Virus record (IMG/VR): IMGVR_UViG_3300034101_002041 | Coordinates: 1 to 25,614 of that record | Direction: 5' to 3' (one strand) | DNA from: a virus | DNA length: 25,614 nucleotides | Shown here: in pieces, positions 1-6,312 of the stretch | Layout: the number at the start of each line of letters is the position of its first letter | Position numbering within the stretch: position 1 is the stretch's first letter | Made by a program: the position numbers and the translations under genes | The notes under the pieces: generated by a model | Seen by the model: the letters and a program-made list of their open reading frames with translations, nothing else | What the model was told of the DNA's origin: nothing | Database searches by the model: none

Positions 1-26
1 TTTTTGGAATTGCTGAACCATCTAAG

Positions 27-45
27 TTTTGCCAAAGAGGCAAAA
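27..45 (-). terminator. Hairpin downstream of the tRNA genes
   Basis: A perfect 7-bp inverted repeat (TTTTGCC / GGCAAAA, 5-nt loop) lies directly after the 3' end of the Met tRNA in the direction of transcription. It could stop transcription or mark a processing end of the tRNA transcript. There is no clear U-tract after it, so the terminator role is inferred from position. Confidence 0.35.
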
Positions 46-119
46 TGGCGGATCTGGGAATTGAACCCATATTCCTCCAGGTTATGAGCCTGGCGTGACT
101 ACCGTTACACTCATCCGCG
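46..119 (-). tRNA. tRNA-Met or initiator tRNA (CAU)
   Basis: A cloverleaf can be drawn by hand. The acceptor 2-7/66-71 pairs fully, the D-arm contains GG, the 5-bp anticodon stem closes a 7-nt loop reading CTCATAA (anticodon CAU), and the T-loop is TTCAATT. Position 1:72 is a C:C mismatch, a hallmark of bacterial initiators, but the anticodon stem has only two of the three initiator G:C pairs. Initiator, elongator and Ile2 identities stay open. The discriminator is A73 and no CCA is encoded. Confidence 0.85.
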
Positions 120-120
120 A

Positions 121-203
121 TGCCCACCGGGGGACTCGAACCCCCACACCTTTTCGGCACCTGATTCTAAGTCAGGCGTGACTACCAATTCCACCAGGCG
201 GGC
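121..203 (-). tRNA. tRNA-Leu (UAG)
   Basis: The 7-bp acceptor stem (with one G:T pair) and the anticodon loop CTTAGAA (anticodon UAG) are clear. The long type II variable arm and the T-arm GGGGG-TTCGAGT-CCCCC fit the leucine class. The discriminator is A73, as expected for Leu, and no CCA is encoded. One base separates it from the Met tRNA, so the two are probably cut from one transcript. Confidence 0.93.
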
Positions 204-217
204 TTAGCTTTCCCGAA

Positions 218-784
218 TTAGGGAGAAGGAGAGTTCCTTTTGTAAAAGGGCCCCTTAAAGTAGTTTTGTATAAACTTCGTAGCTGATGCGTTGGAAATGT
301 TTAGTCTTTTGGAAACTTTACCAACCCACCCATAAACATTCAGATTTATATCTGATATTAGTTGAAGTCTACGTTGAACCTCATCTTGAGAGAGTTTGTT
401 TGGATGAGGAACTTTTTTACGAAATTGACAAACTCTCTTGGGGAAATCTTCCCCATATTTTTGTATCTTTTTGTCGAAGATATCCTTCCCCAGGCCCGGA
501 TTATGCTCAAACTTGTCGAGGCAATTCTCGGAACTAGTCCCCCAATAAAGGTGTTCAGGGTTATTACACTTTGCATTTCCACAAGCATGGCACAGAAGGC
601 CAATTTTCATCCCTAAACCTTCACAAGTCGTTTCAAGAAACATACCCAGAAGGGCTCTACAACATCTAGAATCCGCTCCCATTTCTAAACAAGGTTTAGA
701 AAGGTCAAGGTGTCTCTTTCGTTCCTTGTAAGGGAGTTCCATATATTCCCGTAAGGGAACTCTGGATTCGGAGTATATATTCAT
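218..784 (-). CDS. HNH endonuclease inside the tRNA cluster
   Basis: A 188-residue protein with the phage HNH pattern at residues 65-87: C65-x2-C68, C73, then PEHLYWGT with H78, followed by SSEN. This matches zinc-binding HNH nucleases carried as free-standing homing or nicking enzymes in many phages. Residues about 150-175 (GWVGKVSKRLNISNASATKF) look like a helix-turn-helix, possibly for target binding. I start at ATG 784; the open frame continues upstream, but that part lies inside the Gly tRNA. ATG 742 is an alternative with a GGGA element a few bases upstream. Its place between tRNA-Gly(UCC) and tRNA-Leu suggests insertion into the tRNA array. Family assignment is firm; the mobile role is inference. 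Confidence 0.8.
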   Translation of the reverse strand: MNIYSESRVPLREYMELPYKERKRHLDLSKPCLEMGADSRCCRALLGMFLETTCEGLGMKIGLLCHACGNAKCNNPEHLYWGTSSENCLDKFEHNPGLGKDIFDKKIQKYGEDFPKRVCQFRKKVPHPNKLSQDEVQRRLQLISDINLNVYGWVGKVSKRLNISNASATKFIQNYFKGPFYKRNSPSP

Positions 785-825
785 AGAGCATGAGAAAGGA
801 ATATCGAGGGGATTTAATTCCCCTA

Positions 826-896
826 AGCGGGTGACGGGATTTGAACCCGCGACTGGGGCTTGGAAGGCCCTGATGTTCCCACTACACCACACCCGC
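826..896 (-). tRNA. tRNA-Gly (UCC)
   Basis: The acceptor GCGGGTG/CACCCGC is a perfect 7 bp, the anticodon loop is CTTCCAA (anticodon UCC), and the T-arm is CGGG-TTCAAAT-CCCG. The discriminator is U73, normal for bacterial glycine tRNA, and no CCA is encoded. Confidence 0.94.
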
Positions 897-903
897 TTAT
901 GAC

Positions 904-980
904 CTGAACTTTTCAGTTCTGAGGACCTGGCCGTGAGCCCCCCACTTATCGTGGAACTTGGGAAACAGAAATTTCCCTAG
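904..980 (-). other. Spacer between tRNA-Pro and tRNA-Gly(UCC), two hairpins
   Basis: No gene is visible here. Two short hairpins fold on the minus strand: GGGAAA/TTTCCC near 960-977 and GAACT-GAAA-AGTTC near 906-919. They may guide processing of the tRNA transcript. This is inferred from position. Confidence 0.3.
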
Positions 981-1054
981 TCTGGATGGCAGGATTTGAA
1001 CCTGCGACCTGGACTTTCCAAAAGTCCTGAGCTACCAAGCTGCTCTACACCCAG
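981..1054 (-). tRNA. tRNA-Pro (UGG)
   Basis: The acceptor CTGGGTG pairs over 7 bp (one G:T), the D-arm contains TTGG, the anticodon stem GGACT/AGTCC closes the loop TTTGGAA (anticodon UGG), and the T-arm is GCAGG-TTCAAAT-CCTGC. The discriminator is A73 and no CCA is encoded. Confidence 0.93.
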
Positions 1055-1101
1055 ATGGAGTTAGTTTTACGTCTTCCCGGACGAGAGCTTGCTCTAAGCT
1101 T

Positions 1102-1252
1102 TGGCGACGACCTTCGGGTTTGAACCAACACGACTCTGTCCCGAGTGACTAATTCGGTATGCTTCCAGAAAAAAGAAAGTCTCAGAGAGTCAGTCCTAGT
1201 CTTTCTTTTAACTTTTCACACGAGTCTGCCCCTGCCATAGGGGCAAGTCGCC
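1102..1252 (-). ncRNA. tRNA-like element with ~80-nt insert in its anticodon loop
   Basis: Read on the minus strand, four tRNA parts occur in order: a 6-bp acceptor (GGCGAC at 1252-1247 with GTCGCC at the 3' end), a D-arm-like hairpin with GG in its loop (TGCCCC/GGGGCA), a perfect 5-bp anticodon-like stem (GACTC at 1226-1222, GAGTC at 1136-1132), and a T-arm with GGTTCAAACC. Between the stem strands lie about 85 bases instead of 7. They fold into a 9-bp hairpin (AAAAGAAAG/CTTTCTTTT) and a CCGA/TCGG hairpin. The loop opens with GTGTGAA, giving anticodon GUG (His) if the insert sits 3' of position 37. Three extra bases lie between the T-arm and acceptor. It could be an intron-bearing tRNA, a decayed tRNA or a small tmRNA-like RNA. 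Confidence 0.4.
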
Positions 1253-1281
1253 ATCAAGTCACCCCTTATTAAGGGGGTAAG

Positions 1282-1354
1282 TGGAACCTAGGGGGTTCGA
1301 ACCCCTGACCTTCTCCATGCCATGAAGACGCTCTACCAGTTGAGCTAAGGCCCC
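1282..1354 (-). tRNA. tRNA-Ala (GGC)
   Basis: The acceptor GGGGCCT pairs over 7 bp (two G:T), the D-arm is standard (AGCTCAACTGGTAGAGC), the anticodon stem TCTTC/GGAGA closes ATGGCAT (anticodon GGC), and the T-arm is AGGGG-TTCGAAC-CCCCT. The discriminator is A73 and no CCA is encoded. Confidence 0.94.
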
Positions 1355-1426
1355 AAAAAGATTTAAATTGTCAAGGTTCGGATTCGGGAAGTAGAGGGGG
1401 GAACCTCTCTCGCCGACCACCCTTTA

Positions 1427-1494
1427 ACTATAGCCTTCTCTACTGAGAAGGTAAAGCCGGTTTCCCGTTGGAAATAGGGCGGTTAACCGTCCTC
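1427..1494 (-). promoter_or_regulatory. Degenerate hairpin-promoter cassette before tRNA-Ala
   Basis: A -10 box TATAGT (1427-1432) and a -35-like TTTACC (1450-1455) are separated by 17 bases. Upstream is a copy of the GGGCGG hairpin around 1477-1494 with one mismatch. It would drive tRNA-Ala and the RNAs after it. It matches the cassettes found elsewhere in the window. Confidence 0.5.
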
Positions 1495-1515
1495 CCGAAG
1501 GGTCGGGAAGACAAG

Positions 1516-1587
<72 letters not shown>

Positions 1588-1628
1588 AAAAAGATTGGAC
1601 TTATATCTTCGACATTCTTCTGTCGTGA

Positions 1629-1647
1629 TAAAGTTTACCCCACTTTT
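1629..1647 (-). promoter_or_regulatory. Shared 19-bp motif upstream of tRNA-Gly(GCC)
   Basis: The minus strand reads AAAAGTGGGGTAAACTTTA. An 18-of-19 match sits at 9078-9096 ahead of the coiled-coil gene. Here it overlaps a CCCCAC/GTGGGG hairpin. TAAACT could act as a -10 box. A promoter or regulator site is a guess based on the repeat and on its position ahead of expressed units. Confidence 0.35.
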
Positions 1648-1674
1648 TTCGTGGGGTTGATTCCCAACAAAGCC

Positions 1675-1718
1675 AGTATAGCTTGACCTCTTGAGGGCGT
1701 AAAGGGCGGTTTCCAGCC
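1675..1718 (-). promoter_or_regulatory. Hairpin-promoter cassette for the tRNA cluster
   Basis: The minus strand shows an imperfect GGCTGG-AAA-CCGCCC hairpin (1704-1718), then TTTACG (1698-1703), a 17-base spacer and TATACT (1675-1680). It lies directly after the stop of the gene at 1719 and ahead of the tRNAs, so it probably ends one transcript and starts the next. Confidence 0.6.
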
Positions 1719-1976
1719 TCAGCTGATTTGGTTCAGGTTGAAGAAGCAGCGAAACGGTTCACCAACGATCGGTAGGACCACGCTCCCCCTTTGCTCAACT
1801 TCCACCAGCCAGCCCGTGGGCTCTTTGTGAAAACGGGTGATCACTCCCGGCATGGAATCGACGAGCTGGCCGTTGAGACCTTCCATCGAAGCCATACCAT
1901 TCACCCAGACGAGCTGGCCGATTTCCAGAGTGTCTTCACCGCAGATGGTGGGAATGCTCGTGACAATCGCTTCCAT
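1719..1976 (-). CDS. Small hypothetical protein, beta-rich
   Basis: An 85-residue protein I do not recognise. Alternating hydrophobic stretches (IGQLVWVN, GVITRFH, GWLVEVEQRGSVVLPIV) suggest a small beta-barrel, possibly SH3/KOW-like. I start at ATG 1976; a TTG two codons upstream (1982) is in frame. It stands alone between two hairpin-promoter cassettes, with a predicted leader of about 22 nt. Function is unknown. Confidence 0.65.
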   Translation of the reverse strand: MEAIVTSIPTICGEDTLEIGQLVWVNGMASMEGLNGQLVDSMPGVITRFHKEPTGWLVEVEQRGSVVLPIVGEPFRCFFNLNQIS

Positions 1977-2004
1977 GCTCAACTGACTGATTGAAGACCC
2001 CTTA

Positions 2005-2049
2005 ATTATAGGGGTTTTCGAGGAGTGGGTAAAGGGCGGTTTCCCGCCC
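2005..2049 (-). promoter_or_regulatory. Hairpin-promoter cassette after thg1
   Basis: This is the clearest copy of the recurring unit: GGGCGG-GAAA-CCGCCC hairpin (2034-2049), TTTACC (2028-2033), a 17-base spacer and TATAAT (2005-2010). The hairpin begins two bases after the thg1 stop, so terminator and next promoter share about 45 bases. Confidence 0.75.
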
Positions 2050-2051
2050 CT

Positions 2052-2816
2052 TTAGGGGTAGAGCCGGATCTCTTCTGGCTTTTCGCAAGATGACACGACC
2101 GTTCGCTGAACTGGTCCAGTGGGCCTATGTTCCTCCGGAATGTCAGAGTCGGAAAAGTCCTCAGGCTGCAGAGTGACCGTTTTCCTCTTCACGTACGTCC
2201 CTTCCTTAAAGAACAAAGGAAGCTCTTCCCAGGGTGTCCCGTTTTGAGCCAGGAGTTCCTTCATTTCCCTGCAAGTCTTGTTCTGCAAGGACTTGTGGGA
2301 GAAGAACGCACGAGCATACATTGAAACGGAGTTCTTCTGAGCATCTAGAAACCTCCATTGAAAGTTCTCGTAAGCCAGCTCCAGATTCGGTACGGACCAA
2401 ACACGAGAGTCAAAGACAGGATACTTTCCCACCTTTTCCGGTAGGTATCTCCCAAGATTCGCAGAGAAGAACGATCCTGCCATAGAAGCAGTGACGGACG
2501 CCACCTTCTGGAATTTCCCACCAAACCAAAATTCTCGGTTCGAAAACTCCTGCTTGTTTAGGTGCCAGAACAGGGAAATCTCGTCAGACTGACAATACCC
2601 TAGAGTGGCTTCGGTCTGCTCCACCAAAAACTTGGTAGTTTCTACCATGAGGTCGGTGAACCTCTTATCGAAGGGTCTCTGGAGACCTTTGGTGAATTTG
2701 CTGAACGACTTTCCGTCAATTCGGCACATCAAAGGGACGTAAGGGTCTGCTTTCCGTCCCGCTTCGGCCTGTTCGAGGGCTTTCAGCTTGTCACCTAGGC
2801 TATCGGAATGTGACAT
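2052..2816 (-). CDS. thg1: Thg1-family tRNA 5'-end (3'-5') nucleotidyltransferase
   Basis: A 254-residue protein with the Thg1 signature: R32-I-D34-G35-K-x-F for metal and nucleotide binding, and S77-D78-E79-I-S, the second carboxylate pair of the catalytic site. The spacing matches the D29/D76/E77 pattern of the eukaryotic enzyme. The conserved N-x-V-S-M-Y-A-R stretch follows in the middle. Thg1 proteins add G-1 to tRNA-His; Thg1-like relatives rebuild damaged tRNA 5' ends in the 3'-to-5' direction. Which job applies here is unknown. The gene is about 460 bp upstream of the tRNA array, and a CCA-adding enzyme is encoded at 9146-9886. The start at ATG 2816 has no obvious Shine-Dalgarno. The family call is solid. 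Confidence 0.9.
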   Translation of the reverse strand: MSHSDSLGDKLKALEQAEAGRKADPYVPLMCRIDGKSFSKFTKGLQRPFDKRFTDLMVETTKFLVEQTEATLGYCQSDEISLFWHLNKQEFSNREFWFGGKFQKVASVTASMAGSFFSANLGRYLPEKVGKYPVFDSRVWSVPNLELAYENFQWRFLDAQKNSVSMYARAFFSHKSLQNKTCREMKELLAQNGTPWEELPLFFKEGTYVKRKTVTLQPEDFSDSDIPEEHRPTGPVQRTVVSSCEKPEEIRLYP

Positions 2817-2843
2817 TTTTAGTGGGTCGTGAGCTAAGGGGCA

Positions 2844-2880
2844 ATTCTACGGGGACGACGGGCGAAACGCCGAAAAACTC
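2844..2880 (-). promoter_or_regulatory. Putative promoter for thg1
   Basis: The minus strand has a GGCG-TTT-CGCC hairpin (around 2861-2871) followed by TAGAAT (2844-2849), 27 bases before the thg1 ATG. It looks like a diverged hairpin-promoter unit. No good -35 is visible. Confidence 0.35.
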
Positions 2881-2883
2881 AAA

Positions 2884-3096
2884 CTAAACTTTTCCAGGGT
2901 AAATCAGCTCGAGAATAGCATTCATTTCTTCGAGAGTGAGAACGTAGCCCCTCTGAGCTTGCTTACAGGAGGCTTCCTTCAAATACACATCCTTTTCTTC
3001 ACTCCAGCTGGAGAGGTCTGGATCAAAAGCCATGTCCCTCAGGTAGTTGAGTTTGGCAAAGGCTTCTTCGTTTTCAACGAGGGCTCGAATAGTCAT
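2884..3096 (-). CDS. Small hypothetical protein
   Basis: About 70 residues starting MTIRALVENEEAFAKLNYLR and mostly helical in character, with no recognised motif. I use ATG 3096; an in-frame TTG at 3123 would deepen the overlap with the upstream gene. It overlaps the end of the 3074-3298 gene by 23 bases, so the two are probably co-transcribed. Function unknown. Confidence 0.6.
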   Translation of the reverse strand: MTIRALVENEEAFAKLNYLRDMAFDPDLSSWSEEKDVYLKEASCKQAQRGYVLTLEEMNAILELIYPGKV

Positions 3097-3298
3097 TCTT
3101 TTTACTAGTGAGATTGATTTCAATTGAGACCAGGTCCGACCCCAAAGATTCCCCTCTGAAGTCTTCCCTTTTCTGAATCTTGTAGGAAATAGTTGAGACC
3201 GTATGTTCAGGGTATTTCTGAAGAACCTGACTCCGGATTAAGGCGTCTAGTTGATCCTTTGATAGTTTGACTGAGAAATTAGAGAAAAAGTCTTCCAT
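3074..3298 (-). CDS. Small hypothetical protein, paralog of the 6309-6509 product
   Basis: A 74-residue protein beginning MEDFFSNFSVKLSKDQL. It aligns along almost its whole length with the 66-residue protein at 6309-6509: M[ED]DF, [ST]x[DE]Q, IR, KYPExTV, then RGExxG. The charged N-terminus, helix and beta C-terminus suggest a small alpha/beta fold. The conserved KYPE and RGE motifs are probably functional, but I know no family for them. ATG 3298 is the natural start. Confidence 0.7.
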   Translation of the reverse strand: MEDFFSNFSVKLSKDQLDALIRSQVLQKYPEHTVSTISYKIQKREDFRGESLGSDLVSIEINLTSKKNDYSSPR

Positions 3299-3420
3299 TC
3301 TAGTTGTAGGTTGTGTTTTCTGTTGTCATTCCGAAGAACTTTCAAGAACCCTTGCGATAGCCTTAAGGCATTTCGGGCAAGGGACTTGTGCCTGTCGCCA
3401 AGCTCGTCAGTGTGTGACAT
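3247..3420 (-). pseudogene. Small ORF with a Thg1-like N-terminus
   Basis: A 57-codon frame starting MSHTDELGDRHKSL, which matches 9 of 14 residues of the Thg1 start (MSHSDSLGDKLKAL); after that the similarity stops. It has its own TATAAT (3443-3448) and a GAGAAAG element close to the ATG, so it may be expressed. It overlaps the next gene by 52 bases, which argues against a full-length product. Another frame of the same strand encodes CPKCLKAIARVLESSSE before a stop, so a frameshifted small CxxC protein is also possible. Confidence 0.35.
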
Positions 3421-3442
3421 GTCTTTCTCAACTTGTTCTATA

Positions 3443-3471
3443 ATTATACAGCACCCTGAAGAGTCAGGAAA
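3443..3471 (-). promoter_or_regulatory. Promoter ahead of the 3420 small ORF
   Basis: TTTCCT (3466-3471), a 17-base spacer and TATAAT (3443-3448) on the minus strand. Upstream in the same gap are a variant GGGCGG hairpin (3496-3511) and an ATGGG/CCCAT hairpin (3512-3528), just past the stop of the adenylate-forming enzyme gene. The gap as a whole therefore resembles a stretched cassette. Confidence 0.55.
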
Positions 3472-3536
3472 GGCTGAAAACCGTTCATTTCAGGGCGGTA
3501 ATCCGTCCATGGGCTGAAAACCCATTCTGCCTCGAA

Positions 3537-4877
3537 CTACACCAAGGAAACGAAATCTTCTAGCTTCTGATTAGGAAGCTTCTTTAAGGGGGCGTTTTGA
3601 TACGCGAAAGTAATTGTGAATCCATAGCCCAAAGATTCGCAGATAATCTTTCTCAAACTTTCCTCATCTTTTTCGCTTGGAGTGGACTCTACAAAGAAGT
3701 TAGCCTGGAGTGCTTCTGGAGAAGTTTGCCGAATGTGAAATTGCCTTATCGGGACCACTTCTGAAAATTCCCGGTATCCCACTAAAGGCCAAACCTTATT
3801 TCCGTTTGGAAGTGATATCATGTTTCTACTCCTTCCTTTTATAGAACTAAGAGTGTGATGGAAATCATCAGCTGGAATTGCCCAGTCCCCTATGTCATAC
3901 CTGACTAAAGGTGTAGCAAAATTGAAAAGATCGGTGATTACTACACGCCCTATTTCGTCTGGTTTACATCTTTTTCCGCCTTCGTCCAAAACTTCTACGA
4001 TCAGGGAGTAGTTATTAACCGTGTACACCCCTTCAGGGGACACTTGGGTGGCTATTCTCCCAACCTCTGAACTCGAATAGGTGTCGAGGACATTGGCACC
4101 AGTGGCTTCACCGGCCATTTTCCTCACTTCATCTGAAAGTGTTTCTCCGAGGGTTCGGATAACCTTAAGTTGCAAGGGGTTTCTTTTGCCGCTTCCCCAT
4201 ATACTGACATATTCCTTTAGGACGGAGGGAAAAATAATAAGAAGGTCTGGACGAAACTTTTCGAGTTCTTCTAGCTGTGTGAAGACATCTAGCGACGTGG
4301 GGACTGACAGCATGGGTCCCACCCGAAATAAAAGGCTAGTTGCAGGGTCCCATTCCCCGCACTCCTTTAAGACTGTATTACTGGGCTTCACTGAGGCCAT
4401 CCTCCATGAAAAGTCGGTCCCAGACTTTAGGTGTGTCCAAGGGAGCTGAGCCATTCCTATAGCCCTATTAATCGCGGTGCACCGGACCTTTAAGGGAACA
4501 CCAGTGGAACCAGAAGTTCTCGCAGAGTGCAAAGGGAGGTGGTGTTTAGGTACTTTGCTCTCACGGATATCCTTGTAAATGCTTTGAAAGTAGAATTTGT
4601 CTTGAGGTTCTACTAAAGCTAGAAGGTTCGGGAGAGTTAAATCTTTCGAGGTTTCAGGAAAGTTTGTTCTTAATCTCCCTCGAAAATTGGAGCTGACCTT
4701 AGAGAAGTGACTCATAAGGGTCTTCAGATGAAGACGCTGCCTCTCTCTGATCTCATCTTTGGATAGGTTTTCGACTCTTTGTACTTCTGATATTATGCTA
4801 TGGAGGTCCGAAGCGTCCCCTGTCAGGAATGGAATCGGAGGGTCAAAGTCATCGAAACGATAGTTAGCGTTAAACAT
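3537..4877 (-). CDS. PaaK/CapK-like adenylate-forming enzyme
   Basis: A 446-residue protein with hallmarks of the ANL adenylating superfamily, phenylacetate-CoA ligase/CapK branch: P-loop-like T121-S-G-S-T-G-V-P (ATP binding), Y267-S-S-S-E271, and V-I-T-D-L-F followed by R326-Y-D-I-G-D331. These enzymes activate a carboxylate as an acyl-AMP and often pass it to CoA or another acceptor. Length fits the family (about 430-450), so it looks complete. The substrate cannot be read from sequence. Its ATG overlaps the end of the methyltransferase gene by 8 bases (ATGTTTAA), so the two should be translationally coupled. This is unusual cargo for a phage; roles in modifying DNA, tRNA, a small molecule or surface sugars are guesses. 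Confidence 0.8.
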   Translation of the reverse strand: MFNANYRFDDFDPPIPFLTGDASDLHSIISEVQRVENLSKDEIRERQRLHLKTLMSHFSKVSSNFRGRLRTNFPETSKDLTLPNLLALVEPQDKFYFQSIYKDIRESKVPKHHLPLHSARTSGSTGVPLKVRCTAINRAIGMAQLPWTHLKSGTDFSWRMASVKPSNTVLKECGEWDPATSLLFRVGPMLSVPTSLDVFTQLEELEKFRPDLLIIFPSVLKEYVSIWGSGKRNPLQLKVIRTLGETLSDEVRKMAGEATGANVLDTYSSSEVGRIATQVSPEGVYTVNNYSLIVEVLDEGGKRCKPDEIGRVVITDLFNFATPLVRYDIGDWAIPADDFHHTLSSIKGRSRNMISLPNGNKVWPLVGYREFSEVVPIRQFHIRQTSPEALQANFFVESTPSEKDEESLRKIICESLGYGFTITFAYQNAPLKKLPNQKLEDFVSLV

Positions 4878-5595
4878 TCTTTATGAGGTCAATATAGGTT
4901 AGCCTCCACCGAAGCTCACAGTTGCCACTCTCTCTTGAAAATTCTATTCCCACATAGTCGGAAAGGGCGTCGAGAAGACATTTGTCTGAAGGGGAAAGAT
5001 CGAGTCCAAAAAGAAGCTTGCAGAAAGTCAACATATCTGAAACTGCATTGAACACCCACGGGCAGTCTCTTTCTTCAGCGTGCAAGAGGTTTAAACCACT
5101 CTCAAAACCGTGGGAAACGATCTCCTCTGAAGTCCTCCAAATTCCCTTATGGCCTGTGGACGTCCATTCATTGACAAATTCGTCCAGAAAATTCCGAATT
5201 GGGCCACTAAACCCGACGTCTGCCAAATGAAAGTATCCCCCCTCTTCAAGATAAGGGACTACCTCAGATAAAAATTCTTTAGGGTCATTCACATGATGAA
5301 AGGACGCGAGATTAACTACTCGATTAAACTTAATTCGGGAGACTTCGCTGAATTTCTTGACCTTTTCGTTTTGTGGGCAAAAGTCTAGACTCTCAACTTC
5401 AACAGGTGTGTTTAGATTTTCTTCTAAATACCCCCCTAGTGCGGGGAAGTCAAGGATTCTCTCCCTTCCTCTTACGGGGAGTCTCTCGAACAGAGCCTGA
5501 AATTCTTTCCGCCGAGATCCAGGGAAATCCCTCATCGCCCTATCATAAGAAGCTCCCCGGTGCCTGAAGATTCCTTCGTAGTCTGTGGTTTTCAT
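4870..5595 (-). CDS. SAM-dependent methyltransferase-like protein
   Basis: A 241-residue protein. Residues about 45-60 (RERILDFPALGGYLEE) resemble methyltransferase motif I, though the usual GxGxG is degenerate. A central RVVNLASFHHVNDPKEFLSEV stretch followed by YLEEGGYFHLADVG matches the motif II/III region of class I (Methyltransf_11-type) enzymes. The C-terminal half is helical and may bind substrate. ATG 5595 has AGAGGG 7 bases upstream. Overlap with the adenylate-forming enzyme gene suggests both act on one product. Fold call moderate; substrate unknown. Confidence 0.65.
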   Translation of the reverse strand: MKTTDYEGIFRHRGASYDRAMRDFPGSRRKEFQALFERLPVRGRERILDFPALGGYLEENLNTPVEVESLDFCPQNEKVKKFSEVSRIKFNRVVNLASFHHVNDPKEFLSEVVPYLEEGGYFHLADVGFSGPIRNFLDEFVNEWTSTGHKGIWRTSEEIVSHGFESGLNLLHAEERDCPWVFNAVSDMLTFCKLLFGLDLSPSDKCLLDALSDYVGIEFSRESGNCELRWRLTYIDLIKNV

Positions 5596-5679
5596 TATAC
5601 GGCCCTCTATTCGGGGCGTGATTTTAAGTTGTTCAGACTCTTTTAAAGAAGATGAACTCGCAGTGACTTTCCGGAAGGC

Positions 5680-6039
5680 TCAAATTAATCCCTCGAGAAC
5701 GTCAATAGCCTCCGGGGGCCAGTATGTGCCTGATCCCCACTCTGGTTTCTCTTTGCTCAGACAGAAACACTCAAAAGTCTCCCCATCTACTGAAAGCTCA
5801 GGCTTAGCCCAGTTCGATGAGAGGTAGGTGTAAGTTTCTTCTCGGGGGACGATAGACCCTTTTGAAAAGATTAGTCCACCGGTCCACTCCCAGTCCGATT
5901 GAAGTCCCGCAGCGGCTTCCTTAAGTGTTCCTAACAGGAGTCTGTCCCGTATAATTTCTGCTGCTTTGATCCAATCGAAAACCATCATTGGTGAATCGCG
6001 GTTCATCCGACTCCATATGGTCGCTGATGCTGTGTCCAT
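5680..6039 (-). CDS. Hypothetical protein
   Basis: A 119-residue protein, tryptophan-rich (WSR, DWIKAAE, WEWTGG, NWAKPE, WGSG, YWPP), with a helical N-terminal half and a beta-like C-terminal half. I do not recognise a family. ATG 6039 is used, nine bases after the gene at 6049. It seems to close a four-gene group running from 6509. Confidence 0.6.
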   Translation of the reverse strand: MDTASATIWSRMNRDSPMMVFDWIKAAEIIRDRLLLGTLKEAAAGLQSDWEWTGGLIFSKGSIVPREETYTYLSSNWAKPELSVDGETFECFCLSKEKPEWGSGTYWPPEAIDVLEGLI

Positions 6040-6048
6040 TTTGCTTTC

Positions 6049-6312
6049 TCAGTTTACTTCTGCCCAATCCCTGAGATCTACGATCTCGAACCAGTCGCAG
6101 TTCTTAATGTAACTGCCACCACTCACTTTGTAAGTCGTGTGGATGCTTTTGACCTCCCCTTTTCGCTTGCCACTCTGAAAGTAGGTGGGGAACTCGAGAA
6201 ACTCCACTTGGGAGCGAGCTTCCTCACAGGTTTCATAGCAGGCTACCCAGTCACCTGTTCCAGACTCCGGGTAATACCCTGAGCCGGCAATCAGAAGAAA
6301 AGGCTTCGTCAT
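6049..6312 (-). CDS. Small conserved-looking phage protein
   Basis: An 87-residue protein beginning MTKPFLLIAGSGYYPESGTGDWVACYETCEEA. The LLIAGSxYYPxSGTGDW opening is one I associate with small proteins of unknown function in large phages; this is recollection, not a search. Start ATG 6312 overlaps the stop of the upstream gene as ATGA, indicating coupled translation. Function unknown. Confidence 0.65.
   Translation of the reverse strand: MTKPFLLIAGSGYYPESGTGDWVACYETCEEARSQVEFLEFPTYFQSGKRKGEVKSIHTTYKVSGGSYIKNCDWFEIVDLRDWAEVN

Noticed and set aside
1141-1200. A separate tRNA with anticodon AGU in the 1102-1252 element.
   Set aside because: The stem has an A:C mismatch at its base, position 37 is C, and no acceptor pairs; it fits better as part of the insert.
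1150-1250. A tmRNA tag frame (GCA GAC TCG ... TGA).
   Set aside because: The peptide would end GLTL rather than an alanine-rich degron and the RNA is much shorter than tmRNA; chance open frame is more likely.
3512-3528. Plus-strand ATGGG-CTGAAAA-CCCAT looks like a tRNA-Phe anticodon arm.
   Set aside because: No acceptor stem, D-arm or T-arm pairs around it; it sits where cassettes place their second hairpin.
5591-5600. TATAATG at the start of the methyltransferase gene as a promoter.
   Set aside because: The ATG is part of the box, so transcription would start inside the gene; AGAGGG at proper spacing supports ordinary translation from a longer mRNA.
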